DNA of 64,000 nucleotides, taken from contig NZ_QJRC01000101.1 in the NCBI RefSeq assembly GCF_013393325.1, positions 62,001-126,000 on the forward strand, read 5' to 3'. This document shows positions 63,228 to 64,000 of this stretch, one piece after another; the first letter of the stretch is position 1; each line of letters starts with the position of its first letter. The position numbers and the translations under genes are program-made. The notes beneath the pieces are model-generated. The model made no database searches. It worked only from the letters and a program-made list of their open reading frames with translations, and was not told the DNA's origin. This DNA is from Pseudomonas hunanensis (GTDB lineage Bacteria; Pseudomonadota; Gammaproteobacteria; Pseudomonadales; Pseudomonadaceae).

Positions 63228-64000
63228 ATGTCCGAACGACTCCCCGAACCCGATCTCGACTACCTCAAACGTGTGCTCCTGGAAATGCTCGCCATTCCCA
63301 GCCCCACCGGGTTCACCGATACCATCGTGCGCTACGTTGCCGAACGCCTGGACGAACTGGGCATCCCCTTCGAGCTGACCCGCCGTGGCACCATCCGCGC
63401 CACCCTCAAGGGCCGGCAAACTTCACCCGACCGGGCCGTGTCCGCCCACCTCGACACCATCGGCGCCAGTGTGCGCCAGCTGCAGGACAACGGCCGCCTG
63501 GCCCTGGCGCCAGTGGGTTGCTGGTCCAGCCGCTTCGCCGAAGGCAGTCGCGTCAGCGTGTTCACCGATACCGGGGTGTTCCGCGGCAGCGTTCTGCCGC
63601 TGATGGCCAGCGGGCATGCCTTCAACACCGCCATCGACCAGATGCCTATCAGCTGGGATCATGTGGAAGTACGCCTGGACGCCTACTGCGCCACCCGCGC
63701 CGACTGCGAGGCACTGGGCGTGAGCATCGGTGACTTCGTGGCCTTCGACCCTTTGCCCGAGTTCACCGAAAGCGGCCACATCAGCGCCCGCCATCTGGAC
63801 GACAAGGCTGGCGTAGCCGCATTGCTGGCAGCATTGAAGGCCGTGGTGGAAAGCGGCCGGCAACCTTTGATCGATTGCCACCCGCTGTTCACCATCACCG
63901 AAGAAACCGGCTCAGGGGCAGCCGGTGCCCTGCCTTGGGACGTCAGCGAGTTCGTCGGCATCGACATCGCCCCGGTGGCGCCCGGGCAGGCGTCCAGCGA
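63228..64000 (+). CDS. NAGGN-system M42-family peptidase, 3' end outside window
   Basis: 257 codons are visible and the gene runs off the window. Metal-binding motifs of M42 aminopeptidases are present: V-S-A-H-L-D-T-I-G-A, R-H-L-D-D-K-A-G-V and T-I-T-E-E-T-G-S-G-A (catalytic Glu pair). ATG 63228 has GGAGG 7 nt upstream. The gene following asnO-ngg is a known part of the locus and is annotated as an osmoprotectant NAGGN-associated peptidase; it may degrade or trim the dipeptide. A 180-bp gap with two REP units precedes it. Confidence 0.9.
   Translation, partial: MSERLPEPDLDYLKRVLLEMLAIPSPTGFTDTIVRYVAERLDELGIPFELTRRGTIRATLKGRQTSPDRAVSAHLDTIGASVRQLQDNGRLALAPVGCWSSRFAEGSRVSVFTDTGVFRGSVLPLMASGHAFNTAIDQMPISWDHVEVRLDAYCATRADCEALGVSIGDFVAFDPLPEFTESGHISARHLDDKAGVAALLAALKAVVESGRQPLIDCHPLFTITEETGSGAAGALPWDVSEFVGIDIAPVAPGQASS

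Overview
The window is chromosomal DNA of a Pseudomonas, most likely of the P. putida group. The evidence is the gene order ihfB-rpsA-cmk-tyrA/aroA-pheA-serC-gyrA-mtnA-ubiG-mupP-yciK, the fused TyrA-AroA protein, Pseudomonas REP/REPIN repeats with the core 'tgtaggagcggcc', and an rbdA-bolA-fumC neighbourhood. Housekeeping regions are GC-rich. The left 6.5 kb and parts of the O-antigen locus are visibly AT-richer, as expected for acquired surface-polysaccharide DNA.

Layout. (1) 1-6.5 kb: accessory genes. A + strand trio comes first (partial alpha/beta hydrolase, lipoprotein, membrane protein with a degenerate kinase-like tail). Next are an intact O-acyltransferase, the gutted remains of a second acyltransferase with an SGNH domain, about 0.6 kb without a recognisable gene, and a Tat-exported protein of unknown function. 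(2) 6.6-28.1 kb, all minus strand: an O-antigen (LPS) cluster. In transcription order it runs wzz, wbpO, wbpP, wzx, wzy, GT2, GT4, wbpS-like amidotransferase, PglA-like GT4, DegT aminotransferase, rmlC, PglC-like sugar transferase, PglD/NeuD-like acetyltransferase, wbpV-like reductase, wbpL, wbpM, rmlB, rmlD, rmlA. (3) 28.4-30.5 kb: beta-CASP nuclease, lapA, ihfB. (4) 30.6-31.5 kb: a 62-bp perfect inverted repeat beside a REP-associated tyrosine transposase (RAYT). (5) 31.6-45.2 kb: rpsA, cmk, tyrA-aroA, pheA, serC, gyrA, mtnA on minus; ubiG, mupP, yciK on plus. (6) 45.3-57.3 kb: UndA-type 1-undecene-forming enzyme, RbdA-like c-di-GMP protein, ABC exporter, DsbA-like protein, trhO, bolA, DUF2059 protein, fumC, EamA transporter, polyphosphate:AMP phosphotransferase. 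(7) 57.4-64 kb: mnmC and the osmoprotectant N-acetylglutaminylglutamine amide (NAGGN) genes asnO, ngg and a truncated M42 peptidase.

How the genes work together. The O-antigen genes predict a Wzx/Wzy/Wzz-assembled repeat. WbpP and WbpO should supply UDP-GalNAcA, which the WbpS-like enzyme may amidate. RmlABCD supply dTDP-L-rhamnose. WbpM plus either the WbpV-like reductase (UDP-QuiNAc/FucNAc) or the aminotransferase and acetyltransferase (UDP-di-N-acetylbacillosamine type) supply the first sugar. Two different initiating transferases are encoded, and three further glycosyltransferases suggest a repeat of about four sugars. The rpsA-gyrA block joins serine and aromatic amino-acid synthesis to DNA and translation functions.

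I found no CRISPR array, rRNA, tRNA, prophage or recognisable defence island. The least-explained parts are the left-edge trio, the Tat-exported protein, the perfect inverted repeat next to the RAYT, the hybrid O-antigen initiation cassette, and an MtnA whose usual catalytic cysteine is replaced.
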